From NCBI GenBank assembly GCA_016287815.1, contig JAEEWW010000014.1, forward strand, positions 1 through 37,722: DNA of 37,722 nt, given 5' to 3'. Source of the stretch: Treponema sp. Its GTDB lineage: Bacteria > Spirochaetota > Spirochaetia > Treponematales > Treponemataceae. Position numbers and translations under genes: made by a program. The notes beneath the pieces were generated by a model. The model was given only the letters and a program-made list of their open reading frames with translations, searched no databases and was not told the DNA's origin. Every line of letters begins with the position of its first letter. Position 1 is the first letter of the stretch. Shown in pieces: positions 24,300 through 33,175 of this stretch.

Positions 24300-24398
24300 A
24301 GAAAGCGCTTTGGTAAATTGTGTTGTCTGGGTGGGGCGAACCATGGCAAATGGCGCGGCTTTCACATCACATACGGCGCGGCTGCGGCAAATCCATAA
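24300..24398. other. Intergenic stretch before the metG promoter, GC-richer, with short repeats
   Basis: It contains the palindrome AAAGCGCTTT (24302-24311) and GGCGCGGCT twice (24352-24360 and 24375-24383), each associated with a nearby GGCAAAT. No gene is seen. Confidence 0.4.
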
Positions 24399-24427
24399 TT
24401 GACCAAGACAAACATAAAAACTATAAT
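24399..24427 (+). promoter_or_regulatory. Strong sigma-70 promoter for metG, near-leaderless
   Basis: TTGACC (24399-24404), a 17-base spacer, then perfect TATAAT (24422-24427). Nine bases separate it from ATG 24437, leaving a leader of about 2-3 bases and no Shine-Dalgarno sequence. Confidence 0.75.
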
Positions 24428-24436
24428 TAAAAAGTT

Positions 24437-26767
24437 ATGAATAGACGTTTAATTACTTCCGCATTACCTTATGTTAATAATGTTCCGCACCTTGGAAACT
24501 TGATTCAGGTGCTTTCTGCCGATGTTTTTGCACGTTTCTGCCGCAGCCGCGGTTATGAAACCTTATATGTTTGTGGTACAGATGAATACGGTACTGCAAC
24601 TGAAACAAAGGCTCTTCAGGAAAAGAAAACTCCTCGCGAACTTTGTGATTATTATTATGCAATTCACAAGGATATTTATGAGTGGTTTGACATTGCCTTT
24701 GATAAATTCGGCCGTACTTCAAATGAAGAATGTACAGAAATCACTCAGGCAATTTTTAATGATCTGGATAAAAACGGATTTATAAAAGAACATACTTCTA
24801 AACAGCTTTTCTGTCCGCATTGTAACATGTTCCTTGCTGACAGATATGTAGACGGTACTTGTCCTAAATGTGGTGCAGAAGATGCCCGTGGTGATCAGTG
24901 TGATTCCTGCGGTACATTGCTTGATCCGACAATGCTTTTAAAACCAAAGTGCCACACCTGCGGTTCAACTCCGGAAGTAAGGGAAACAAAACATCTTTAC
25001 ATCGATTTGCCTGCTATTGCACCAAAACTTGAAGAATGGCTTGAAAAAGCCAGTGTTGAAGGCCGCTGGTCTGCAAATGCAATTCAGATGACAAAAGCCT
25101 GGATTCGTGACGGACTTAACGAAAGAGCCATTACACGTGATTTAAAATGGGGAATAAAAGTTCCAAAAGCCGGCTACGAAGATAAGGTTTTCTATGTATG
25201 GTTTAATGCGCCAATCGGCTATATGTCTATTACAAAACAGCTTGAAGATGAATTAAAGGCTGAAGGAAAAAAAGCTTTTGACTGGAGAAGCTGGTGGCTT
25301 CCCTCTGAAACAAGCGATAAAGAAGCTGTAAAAGATCCTGTTAACCTTTTTCAGTTTATCGGCAAAGATAATATACCATTCCATACAGTAGTTTTCCCTT
25401 GCAGTGAATTAGGAACCGGTCGTGACTGGACTAAACTCTATCACATGTCTTCAACAGAATTCCTTAACTATGAAAGCGGAAAATTTTCAAAGAGTAAGGG
25501 AATAGGTGTTTTTGGAAGTGATGCAAAAGAATCAGGTATTCCAAGTGATGCATGGAGATTCTACATTTACTATAACAGACCTGAAAAACAGGATTACCAG
25601 TTCATGTGGAAAGATTTCCAGGAAAAGTATAACGGTGAATTAATCGGAAATCTTGGAAACCTTGTAAACAGAACCCTGTTATTTGTAAACAAATATTACG
25701 AAGGAAAGATTCCGGATGCTCCTGTAGATGAAGAATTATGGACTGCAATCCGCGAAAAAGAGCAGAAGATTACAGAACTTCTTGAATGGGCAGAATTAAA
25801 AGACGCATTCCATGAAATTTTTGCTATAAGCGACATTGCAAACAAAGCTTTCCAGGATGGCGAGCCATGGAAAACCCGCAATACAGATCCTGAAAAAGCT
25901 GCAAAACTTATTCATAATCTTTGCTATGTAATCAAAGATTTGATGATTATGATTCAGCCATATCTGCCGCAGTATTCGCAGAAAGTTGCTTCGTTCCTTG
26001 GAAAGGAAATTACAACTGCAAAATTTGGCGAAGCTAAAAAAGAAGGTGCTTTGTGCTGGGCCGACCTTGGAAAAACAGAAGGTCTTTCTAATATACAGCC
26101 GACATCTGTTTATTTTACTCCGCTTGACAATAAGACTATTGATTCTTACCGTGAACGCTATTCTGGCACAACAGCCGGAGCAAAAGCAAACTGTGATAAT
26201 TCTAAGTCCGCTAAAAAAGCAAAACCTGCTCCAAAAGAAGAGGACGAAGTTCTTCCGTTTGAACAGCAGGCAGAACACTTTAACAAAAATATTGTGTTAA
26301 AAGTTGCAAAGGTAATTCAGATTGACCGCAATCCTGAATCTGACAAGCTTTATATAGAACATCTTGATGACGGTTCGGGTAATGAACGTGTTATTCAGAG
26401 CGGACTTGTTCCATATTTAAAACCTGAAGAGATTTTAGGTCAGCACATAATTCTTGTAGATAATTTGAAGCCTAGAAAAATGCGCGGAGTAGAAAGCCGC
26501 GGTATGCTTCTTGCTGCTGATTATAAAGACGCAGACGGAAAAGATTGTGTTGAACTTGTTACAGCACCATGGGCTGCACCTGGTACTCCTGTAGTTCTTG
26601 AAGGTTCTGATGTAAATGCTGTAAAACCTGAACAGATTGACGCAGATGTTTTCTTTAAGATTGAAATTAAGGTAACAGACCACAATGTTGGAATTGGCGG
26701 TGTAAAACTGCTTGCCGACGGAAAAGCCATTACAACTGAAAAAACAGCTGATGGCGGGGTAAGTTGA
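24437..26767 (+). CDS. metG: Methionyl-tRNA synthetase with C-terminal tRNA-binding domain
   Basis: This class-I synthetase charges tRNA-Met. Over 776 residues the HIGH-type motif is PHLGN near residue 18. The zinc-binding knuckle region has CPHC...CPKC and CDSC...CHTC. The KMSKS loop is KFSKSKG near residue 349. A linker rich in Lys/Ala (AKPAPKEEDEVLP) leads to the C-terminal EMAP/Trbp-type tRNA-binding domain (VLKVAKVIQI...PRKMRGVESRGMLLAAD). The last roughly 60 residues run on past that domain. A strong promoter sits immediately upstream and there is no Shine-Dalgarno sequence. A FemAB-type gene starts 4 bases after the stop, so the two share a transcript. Confidence 0.96.
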   Translation: MNRRLITSALPYVNNVPHLGNLIQVLSADVFARFCRSRGYETLYVCGTDEYGTATETKALQEKKTPRELCDYYYAIHKDIYEWFDIAFDKFGRTSNEECTEITQAIFNDLDKNGFIKEHTSKQLFCPHCNMFLADRYVDGTCPKCGAEDARGDQCDSCGTLLDPTMLLKPKCHTCGSTPEVRETKHLYIDLPAIAPKLEEWLEKASVEGRWSANAIQMTKAWIRDGLNERAITRDLKWGIKVPKAGYEDKVFYVWFNAPIGYMSITKQLEDELKAEGKKAFDWRSWWLPSETSDKEAVKDPVNLFQFIGKDNIPFHTVVFPCSELGTGRDWTKLYHMSSTEFLNYESGKFSKSKGIGVFGSDAKESGIPSDAWRFYIYYNRPEKQDYQFMWKDFQEKYNGELIGNLGNLVNRTLLFVNKYYEGKIPDAPVDEELWTAIREKEQKITELLEWAELKDAFHEIFAISDIANKAFQDGEPWKTRNTDPEKAAKLIHNLCYVIKDLMIMIQPYLPQYSQKVASFLGKEITTAKFGEAKKEGALCWADLGKTEGLSNIQPTSVYFTPLDNKTIDSYRERYSGTTAGAKANCDNSKSAKKAKPAPKEEDEVLPFEQQAEHFNKNIVLKVAKVIQIDRNPESDKLYIEHLDDGSGNERVIQSGLVPYLKPEEILGQHIILVDNLKPRKMRGVESRGMLLAADYKDADGKDCVELVTAPWAAPGTPVVLEGSDVNAVKPEQIDADVFFKIEIKVTDHNVGIGGVKLLADGKAITTEKTADGGVS

Positions 26768-26771
26768 TTAA

Positions 26772-27917
26772 TTGTTCAGTTTTACCGTTAATGAGCTGAA
26801 AGACTGCAGAAATGATTTGAATGAACGTTTCCTGCAGTCGCCGTTCTGGGCTTCGTTTAAGGCTATGAACGGCTGGAGCTGGAAACGTTTTTCAGTTAAT
26901 GCCGAAACAGAAAACGGCCAGAAATACAGTTGTTACATTTCTGTTTTGTTGAGAACGTTCAAACTTTCAGTTTTGAAATTTACAATCGCATATATTCCTC
27001 TTGCTCCTGAAATAAAGGACTTTACGGATAATCAGAATTCAAATGCAATTAAAGTAATTAATGCGTATTCGGCATTCCTTTCTGAATTTGTTTCTGCAAT
27101 AAAAAAAGAGCTTCCAAAAAATCTTATTTGTGTACGTTACGATGTTCCTATTGATTTTTATGACTGTGAATCGCGTGATTTTTATGTTAATTCGATAAAG
27201 ACTCTTGTATTTGCAGGATGCACAAAATTAAAAAAATCATTTACGGATATTCAGCCGCCAGATACCACTATACTTGATTTGTCAAAAACTCAGGAAGAAT
27301 TGCTTTCAGCCATGAAGCCGAAGTGGCGGTATAATATCCGCCTTGCAGAAAAAAAAGGCGTACATGTTGAATATTTTACAGCAAATTCAGACGGTTTTGA
27401 AAAAGCACTGGATGATTTTTATTCGCTTTATAAAGAAACTTCTGTACGCGATGGAATTGCAATTCACAGCAAAGACTATTACAAAAGCCTATTTATGCTG
27501 GCAAAATCACAACCAGATTCACCTGAAATAAGGCTTTATCTTGCGCGGCATGAAAATGATAATCTTGCCGCAATTATAACTTTATTCTGTAAAAAAGAAG
27601 CTGTTTATCTATACGGAGCTTCTGGCAATGTTAAACGTAATTTAATGCCTGCCTATCTTTTGCAGTGGAATGCAATAAATGATGCTGCATCCTATGGGGC
27701 TGCCAGTTACGATTTTTATGGCATGCCTCCGGTTGATGATGAACATCACCCTATGCACGGGCTTTACAGGTTTAAAACAGGCTTTGGCGGTAAAATAATC
27801 CACAGACCGGGTTCTTTTGATGTTCCTGTAAACGGATTTTACGCATTGTATGTTGCTGCAGAACGGTTACGAGCTTTTTATCATAAAAAGATAAAAAAGC
27901 TTATTGCCGGCAGATAA
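26772..27917 (+). CDS. FemAB/FemX-family aminoacyltransferase (peptidoglycan bridge type)
   Basis: The 381-residue protein has the tandem GNAT fold of FemAB proteins. Visible family segments are FLQSPFWASFKAMNGWSWKRF near the start, TTILDLSKTQEELLSAMKPKWRYNIRLAEKKGV in the middle, and ASYDFYGMPPVDDEHHPMHGLYRFKTGFGGKIIHRPGSFDVPV near the end. These enzymes transfer amino acids from aminoacyl-tRNA to the peptidoglycan stem peptide. In a spirochaete a glycine bridge is a plausible product, but the donor cannot be read from sequence. Translation probably starts at TTG 26772, the first start after an in-frame stop at 26769. GGCGGGG at 26753-26759 lies 12 bases upstream. Co-transcription with metG fits a tRNA-dependent role. 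Confidence 0.9.
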   Translation: MFSFTVNELKDCRNDLNERFLQSPFWASFKAMNGWSWKRFSVNAETENGQKYSCYISVLLRTFKLSVLKFTIAYIPLAPEIKDFTDNQNSNAIKVINAYSAFLSEFVSAIKKELPKNLICVRYDVPIDFYDCESRDFYVNSIKTLVFAGCTKLKKSFTDIQPPDTTILDLSKTQEELLSAMKPKWRYNIRLAEKKGVHVEYFTANSDGFEKALDDFYSLYKETSVRDGIAIHSKDYYKSLFMLAKSQPDSPEIRLYLARHENDNLAAIITLFCKKEAVYLYGASGNVKRNLMPAYLLQWNAINDAASYGAASYDFYGMPPVDDEHHPMHGLYRFKTGFGGKIIHRPGSFDVPVNGFYALYVAAERLRAFYHKKIKKLIAGR

Positions 27918-27923
27918 ACTGCC
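27909..27923 (+). terminator. Short hairpin terminator after the FemAB-type gene
   Basis: GGCAG (27909-27913), loop ATAAA, then CTGCC (27919-27923), followed by TGTTTTATTT. The gene's stop codon TAA (27915-27917) lies in the loop. Confidence 0.4.
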
Positions 27924-28013
27924 TGTTTTATTTATGTACAAGTAGCTGAAAGTCTGGCATTTTCTATATTAACTTTATATTTCCTCATAAACTTTTATAA
28001 ATTCTTTCAAAAC

Positions 28014-28042
28014 TTGAGTTTTTATCTTTATTTCGCTATTAT
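28014..28042 (+). promoter_or_regulatory. Promoter of the oligopeptide operon, near-leaderless
   Basis: TTGAGT (28014-28019), a 17-base spacer, then TATTAT (28037-28042), 9 bases before ATG 28052. There is no Shine-Dalgarno sequence. Confidence 0.6.
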
Positions 28043-28051
28043 ACACTCGCT

Positions 28052-29536
28052 ATGAAAAAATTTATTATTTTACTATTGGCCTCTCTTGCACTTGCAGGAT
28101 GCTCTGATAAAACCAAAAAAACACAGTCAATTGTGCGCATAAATATCAGTTCTGAGCCTGATAGCCTTGATCCGTGGCAGTCAGCAGCTTCTGATACAGA
28201 ATCTATTTTTTTTAATGTGTTTGAAGGTCTTTTAAAACCGTCTGCATCTGGTGCTCTTGTTCCAGGTATTGCAGAAAATTATTCTGTCTCAGAAGATAAA
28301 CTTTCTTATACTTTCAAGATTAAAAATAATGTAGTTTTTCATAACGGACAGAAACTTACTTCAAAAGATGTTCTTTATTCCTATAACCGTTTTACAGGAC
28401 TAGACGGAAACAAGCCAGTTTCAAATAAATTTACTTCCGTAAAATCTGTTTCTGCTCCTGATGATTATACTTTTGTTGTTAAACTTTCTAAACCGGATGC
28501 AGCGTTTGCAGCCCTTAATACAATGGCAATTTTACCGGAAGGTTATGATAATCAGGCTGAAAAACCTGTTGGAACAGGCCCTTACAAATTTGTTTCATAC
28601 ACTCCTGGTCAGAAAGTTGTATTTGAAAAAAATACAGATTATTACAATGCAGAAAAAATGCCTTCAATCGATGTTGTTGAAGTTTATATTATGCTGAATT
28701 CTGCTTCCGTAATTTCAGCCCTTCGCTCAAATCAGCTTGATATTGCCTATTTTATAAATGGCCAGGATGCAAAAACTTTGGAAAGAGATTATAACGTTAC
28801 TTCCTGTGCACAGAATATGGTTCAGCTTTTTGGCTTGAACAATTCCTATGGGCCGCTTGAAAATTTAAAAGTAAGACAGGCAATTAATTATGCTGTAAAT
28901 AAAAATGATATTATTGACGGCGTATGGTCAGGTTATGCAACTGAACTGTATACAAATTTCAGTCCTGCCTTTAAAGAATTTTATAATGATTCTCTTTCAG
29001 ATTATTATACGTTCAATCTTGATAAGGCAAAATTACTTATGAAACAGGCCGGTTATGAAAACGGATTTGATTTAGTGATTACAGTTCCTTCAAATTATGA
29101 ACCTCATGTTCAGGCTGCAGAAATCCTTGTTAGCCAGCTTGAAAAAATTAATATACGTGCAAAACTTGAACTTGTAGAGTGGGGCACATGGCTTGATAAG
29201 GTTTATACAAAGGCTCAGTTCCAGTCTACAGTTATTGCATTTAACGGAAAACTTGAACCGAATGATATTCTTACACGGTATGTTTCTACAAATAAAAGGG
29301 ATTTTATTAAGTTCAATAATAAGGAATTTGATTCCCTTATGACTTCTGCCCGTTCAGAAAAAAATATAAGCCGCCGTGTACAAATGTATAAAGACTGTCA
29401 GAAACTTCTTACAGAAAATGCAGCTTCTGTTTTTATTTGCGACCCGAATTTGATTGTCGCAACAAAGAAAAACCTGCACGGTTATACTTTTTATCCAATA
29501 ACTTTTATAGATTTTTCTACATGGCGTTATGAATGA
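28052..29536 (+). CDS. oppA: Oligopeptide/dipeptide ABC transporter substrate-binding lipoprotein
   Basis: The 494-residue protein starts with a lipoprotein signal (MKKFIILLLASLALAGC; Cys17 would be lipidated). Family-5 solute-binding signatures follow: EPDSLDPWQSAASDTESIFFNVFEGL, GTGPYKFVSYTPGQKVVFEKNTDYYN, and KVRQAINYAVNKNDIIDGVWSG. It captures peptides outside the inner membrane and hands them to the permeases. It is the first gene of a six-gene run (oppA-B-C-D-F plus dCMP deaminase). The exact substrate (short peptides, or nickel or other ligands sometimes bound by this family) cannot be told. The next gene overlaps its 3' end by 8 bases. Confidence 0.92.
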   Translation: MKKFIILLLASLALAGCSDKTKKTQSIVRINISSEPDSLDPWQSAASDTESIFFNVFEGLLKPSASGALVPGIAENYSVSEDKLSYTFKIKNNVVFHNGQKLTSKDVLYSYNRFTGLDGNKPVSNKFTSVKSVSAPDDYTFVVKLSKPDAAFAALNTMAILPEGYDNQAEKPVGTGPYKFVSYTPGQKVVFEKNTDYYNAEKMPSIDVVEVYIMLNSASVISALRSNQLDIAYFINGQDAKTLERDYNVTSCAQNMVQLFGLNNSYGPLENLKVRQAINYAVNKNDIIDGVWSGYATELYTNFSPAFKEFYNDSLSDYYTFNLDKAKLLMKQAGYENGFDLVITVPSNYEPHVQAAEILVSQLEKINIRAKLELVEWGTWLDKVYTKAQFQSTVIAFNGKLEPNDILTRYVSTNKRDFIKFNNKEFDSLMTSARSEKNISRRVQMYKDCQKLLTENAASVFICDPNLIVATKKNLHGYTFYPITFIDFSTWRYE

Positions 29537-30509
29537 TTCTTTTAGGAAAGAAATTATTATTTTCTATATAAGAAAGACAGCTGGATTTTTCGTAACAGTT
29601 TTTGTAATTTCTGTAATTACATTTGCAGCATTTCAAATTCTTCCGGGAGATCCGGCTCTTGTCATTCTTGGTGTAGATGCAGAACCTGCTCAGATTGAAA
29701 ATCTCCGCTCTATAATGCATTTGGATTTAAGTCCTGTAGCGCGTTATTTTTTATGGATTTCCAATGCTTTAAAAGGAGATTTCGGACAGTCTTTCCGCTA
29801 TCAGCGCAGCGTTAATTCAATAATTTTTTCTTCCTTTCTGGTTACCGTTCAGCTTTCTGTTTTTGTCCTGTTAATAACGATTCTTTTGGGAATTCCTCTT
29901 GGAATTTTTCTTGCACGGCATGATAAGGAAAAAAAGTGCCTGCCCGTAAATTTTATAAGTCAACTTGGAATTTCTTTTCCTGTTTTTTGTGTTGCACTTC
30001 TTTTTATCTATGTTTTTTCTGTTAAGCTAAAACTTCTACCTTCAATGGGATATGTTTCTTTTTCTAAAAATCCCTTGGGCTGTATAAAATCCCTGCTTCT
30101 GCCATCGCTTTCACTTGCGTTTGGTACGGTATCTATAATGCTCCGTTATATGCGCTCAAGCATTTTAACTCAGGTAAAAAAAGATTTTGTCCGTACTGCA
30201 AGAAGTAAAGGAATGGGTGAAAAAGCTGTATATTTTAAACATGTGCTCCGTAATTCGCTTATACCTGTTATAACTATTTTAGGCATGCTTACTTCAGAAA
30301 TTTTAGGCGGAAGCATAATTATTGAAAATGTATTTTCTCTTCCTGGAATTGGTAAAATGATTTCTTCTTCCATTTCTTCAAGGGATTTTCCGCTGATTCA
30401 GGCACTTGTTTTATATCTTGCATTTATTGTCGTAAGCTGCAATTTTGCAGTAGATATTTTTTATTCTATAGTTGATCCAAGAATCAGGTTAAGGGGAAAA
30501 TCTATATGA
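29529..30509 (+). CDS. oppB: Oligopeptide ABC transporter permease (OppB/DppB type)
   Basis: The 326-residue inner-membrane permease has six hydrophobic helices. Family segments are AAFQILPGDPALVILGV after helix one, SIIIENVFSLPGIGKMISSSISSRDFPLIQ, and the EAA-type cytoplasmic loop VRTARSKGMGEKAVYFKHVLRN, which contacts the ATPase. It forms the translocation pore with the OppC-type partner. It starts within the oppA 3' end, and its stop overlaps the oppC start (ATGA). Confidence 0.93.
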   Translation: MNDSFRKEIIIFYIRKTAGFFVTVFVISVITFAAFQILPGDPALVILGVDAEPAQIENLRSIMHLDLSPVARYFLWISNALKGDFGQSFRYQRSVNSIIFSSFLVTVQLSVFVLLITILLGIPLGIFLARHDKEKKCLPVNFISQLGISFPVFCVALLFIYVFSVKLKLLPSMGYVSFSKNPLGCIKSLLLPSLSLAFGTVSIMLRYMRSSILTQVKKDFVRTARSKGMGEKAVYFKHVLRNSLIPVITILGMLTSEILGGSIIIENVFSLPGIGKMISSSISSRDFPLIQALVLYLAFIVVSCNFAVDIFYSIVDPRIRLRGKSI

Positions 30510-31315
30510 AAAAGCTTTTTTCTGATTTTAAACTGATTCTCGGACTTTCTATTGTTTCGTTTCTTTTTTTGCTGGTGCTTGTAAGTTTTTTCTATATGCC
30601 ATATAACCCCAATCAGATTTCAATTACTGAAAAACTCAGTTTTTTTTCAGTAAAACACATTTTTGGAACGGATAGTTTAGGCAGGGATGTTTTTTCCAGA
30701 GTTTTAGTTTCTTTACGTATTTCTTTTTTTATAGGGTTTGCCGGAGCAACTTTTGGCTTGATTTTCGGCTCACTTGCAGGTGCCTGTGGCGGTTATTTTG
30801 GCGGAATTGTTGATTCTATCGTAACAAAAATAATTGACGTACAGATGGCTTTCCCGGGAATTCTTCTTGCACTTATGCTTTCCTGTGCCTTAGGTCCTGG
30901 AATGAAAACTACCGTATTGGCTCTAAGCCTTATGGCACTGCCGCGTTTTGCAAGAATCGCTCGGAGCGGATTTTTACGTTTCAGACATTCTTCTTTAGTA
31001 TTTGCGGAAAAAGCCAGAGGAGCTTCTGTACTTCGTATAATGTTTTTTCATATATTCCCAAATATAAGCACGGAATTGCTTGTAACATATTCTTTATCAT
31101 TTGCAACTTCCATTATGAGTGAATCAGGCTTAAGCTATTTAGGTCTTGGAATTCAACCGCCGGATGCAAGCTTCGGCAAAATGTTAAGCGATGCCCAGAA
31201 TTCAATTTTTACATCTCCCTGGTTAATTTTTGTACCAGCCTTTGTTCTTGCATTGCTTATAATTGGTTTTACACTTATAAGTGACGGTCTTACAGCCGGC
31301 AAGGAAAGTGAGTGA
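30506..31315 (+). CDS. oppC: Oligopeptide ABC transporter permease (OppC/DppC type)
   Basis: The 269-residue permease carries the OppC N-terminal signature HIFGTDSLGRDVFSRVLVSLRISFFIG. The EAA loop lies in FAEKARGASVLRIMFFHIFPNISTELLV, and ESGLSYLGLGIQPPDASFGKML follows. It pairs with the OppB-type protein. AAGGGG precedes the ATG, which overlaps oppB by four bases. A 56-base gap follows before oppD, with an inverted repeat at 31324-31338. Confidence 0.93.
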   Translation: MKKLFSDFKLILGLSIVSFLFLLVLVSFFYMPYNPNQISITEKLSFFSVKHIFGTDSLGRDVFSRVLVSLRISFFIGFAGATFGLIFGSLAGACGGYFGGIVDSIVTKIIDVQMAFPGILLALMLSCALGPGMKTTVLALSLMALPRFARIARSGFLRFRHSSLVFAEKARGASVLRIMFFHIFPNISTELLVTYSLSFATSIMSESGLSYLGLGIQPPDASFGKMLSDAQNSIFTSPWLIFVPAFVLALLIIGFTLISDGLTAGKESE

Positions 31316-31323
31316 AAAACAAG

Positions 31324-31338
31324 AATTATCAGATAATT
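31324..31338. repeat. Small palindrome between oppC and oppD
   Basis: AATTATC-A-GATAATT is a perfect 7-base inverted repeat around one base, in the 56-base gap inside the operon. It is long enough to be an operator or a small hairpin, but chance is plausible in AT-rich DNA. Confidence 0.3.
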
Positions 31339-31371
31339 GGATTAGAGCATAGGAATAAATAGCAGTACCAT

Positions 31372-32367
31372 ATGAAAAACAATAATGTTCTTGAATTAAA
31401 TGATTTTTCGCTTTCTTTTTTAATGAAGGGCAAAAATGCCTATGCAGTAAAAGATTTGTCTCTTTCGGTTGCAAAAGGTGAAATTGTAGGATTTGTAGGA
31501 GAATCAGGCTGTGGAAAAACTTTAACAGCTTTAAGCTGTATGGGACTTCAGCCTGAACATGCAGAAATTACAGGAACTATAAAAGTTTGCGGCGATGACA
31601 TAAAAAATTTTTCAGAAAAAGAATGGACTTCATTCAGAGGTAAAAAAGTTTCCATGATTTTTCAGGAGCCGCTATCATCTCTTAATCCTCTTGAAAAAAT
31701 CGGAAAGCAGATTATAGAAACAGGAATCCTTCATGGGCTTTCAAAAGCAGAGGCAAAGCAGCGTGCTTTGTATCTTATGGGTGAGTTAAATCTTGCTGAT
31801 AAAGAAAAGCTTTTTTACATGTACCCGCATCAGCTTTCCGGCGGTCAATGCCAGCGTGTAATGATTGCATCAGCCCTTATGAATAATCCTGAACTTCTTA
31901 TTGCCGATGAGCCGACAACAGCACTGGATGCGGCAACTCAGGTTCAGATAATAAATCTTTTAAAAAAAATCAATTCTATGTTTCATACAGCAATTCTTTT
32001 TGTTTCGCACGATATTCTGCTTGTTCAAAAATTATGCACAAAAATTTATATAATGTATGCCGGATGCATATTGGAATGCGGCAGAACTGAAGAAGTTTTA
32101 ACCAATCCTGTTCATCCTTACACAAAGGCATTGCTTAATTCTTTGCCGTCTTTTGAAAAGCGTTTTCAGGATCTACAGGTAATTTCCGGTTTTGTTCCTC
32201 CAATTACTTCAAGGAATGCTGACCTTTCATATCTTTTTGAACGCTGGAAAGAAGCACAGAATATATGTTATATTAACGAAAACACAAAGCCGTTAAAAAC
32301 AGACGATAATGACTTTCTTCATCATAAAGTTTACTGTCATCGTCATAACAGGCTGGAAATTATATGA
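31372..32367 (+). CDS. oppD: Oligopeptide ABC transporter ATPase (OppD type)
   Basis: The 331-residue ATPase has Walker A GESGCGKT, Q-loop IFQEPLSS, ABC signature LSGGQCQRV and Walker B LLIADEPTTALD. The C-terminal oligopeptide domain starts at HPYTKALLNSLPSFEKR. That domain in this family often has four Cys for an Fe-S centre (GCxFxxRC...C...C). Here the first pair is absent (FVPPITSRNADLSYLFERW), while the last two Cys remain (AQNICY, HKVYCH). The ATP-hydrolysing motifs are intact, so it should power the transporter together with the OppF-type subunit, whose gene overlaps by four bases. Confidence 0.92.
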   Translation: MKNNNVLELNDFSLSFLMKGKNAYAVKDLSLSVAKGEIVGFVGESGCGKTLTALSCMGLQPEHAEITGTIKVCGDDIKNFSEKEWTSFRGKKVSMIFQEPLSSLNPLEKIGKQIIETGILHGLSKAEAKQRALYLMGELNLADKEKLFYMYPHQLSGGQCQRVMIASALMNNPELLIADEPTTALDAATQVQIINLLKKINSMFHTAILFVSHDILLVQKLCTKIYIMYAGCILECGRTEEVLTNPVHPYTKALLNSLPSFEKRFQDLQVISGFVPPITSRNADLSYLFERWKEAQNICYINENTKPLKTDDNDFLHHKVYCHRHNRLEII

Positions 32368-33152
32368 AAAACGATTATCTGCTGGAATGTGAAAACCTTT
32401 CAAAAAAATATACAGACTCTTTTTCCCGTAAAACCGTAGCCGTAAAGGATGTAAGCCTTCAGATAAAGGAAGGAGAAACTTTTGGGCTTGTAGGTGAGTC
32501 TGGCTGCGGAAAAACAACTTTAGGCTATACATTGCTTAATCTATTGGAAAAGAATTCCGGAACTGTAAGATTTTGGGGGCGGGACATTGATTCTTTTAAC
32601 AGAAAAGAAAAACAGGAATTCCGCAGAAACTGTCAGATAATTTTTCAGGATCCTTATTCTTCAATTGATAAAAAATATTCAATTTTTTCACTGATAAAGG
32701 AAAGTCTTGATATTCATCATATCGGTTCATGTTTTGAAGAAAAAAAACGTATCGTTGAAGAAATTATGCAGAATGTAGGGCTTGATGTTTCAATGAAAGA
32801 CAGAAAACCTTCTACGTTATCTGGCGGACAAAGGCAGAGGGTTGCCATAGCACAGGCACTTGTTTTAAAACCGAAGTTTATTGTGTGTGATGAAATTGTT
32901 TCTGCCCTTGATGTTATGATTCAGGCACAGATACTAAAACTATTAAAAGAACTTCAAAAAAAGTTTTCTTTAACATATTTTTTTATTTCCCATGATTTAA
33001 ATGTTGTTTCATATATGGCGGATCGAATAGCCGTGATGTATAATGGAGAAATAGTTGAATGTGCAGCAACAAGTCAGATTATAGCTTCTCCGCAGCATCC
33101 GTATACTAAACAGCTGTTTGAATCTGCGGGTCTTGCAGTAAAGAAAAATTAA
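32364..33152 (+). CDS. oppF: Oligopeptide ABC transporter ATPase (OppF type)
   Basis: The 262-residue ATPase has Walker A GESGCGKTT, Q-loop IFQDPYSSID, signature LSGGQRQRV and Walker B FIVCDEIVSALD. It ends at HPYTKQLFESAGLAVKKN without the longer C-terminal oligopeptide domain, so it is shorter than typical OppF. It forms the nucleotide-binding pair with the OppD-type protein. Overlap of ATG with the oppD stop suggests coupled translation. Confidence 0.92.
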   Translation: MKNDYLLECENLSKKYTDSFSRKTVAVKDVSLQIKEGETFGLVGESGCGKTTLGYTLLNLLEKNSGTVRFWGRDIDSFNRKEKQEFRRNCQIIFQDPYSSIDKKYSIFSLIKESLDIHHIGSCFEEKKRIVEEIMQNVGLDVSMKDRKPSTLSGGQRQRVAIAQALVLKPKFIVCDEIVSALDVMIQAQILKLLKELQKKFSLTYFFISHDLNVVSYMADRIAVMYNGEIVECAATSQIIASPQHPYTKQLFESAGLAVKKN

Positions 33153-33175
33153 ATAAGTGAATCTTGGAGGAAAAA

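Noticed and set aside
25796..26278. Antisense 160-codon frame in metG
   Set aside because: A shadow of metG's codon bias; low-complexity Phe/Cys-rich translation with no family match.
33164..33175. TTG start for the dCMP deaminase
   Set aside because: This segment is the ribosome-binding site (TTGGAGG) for ATG 33176.
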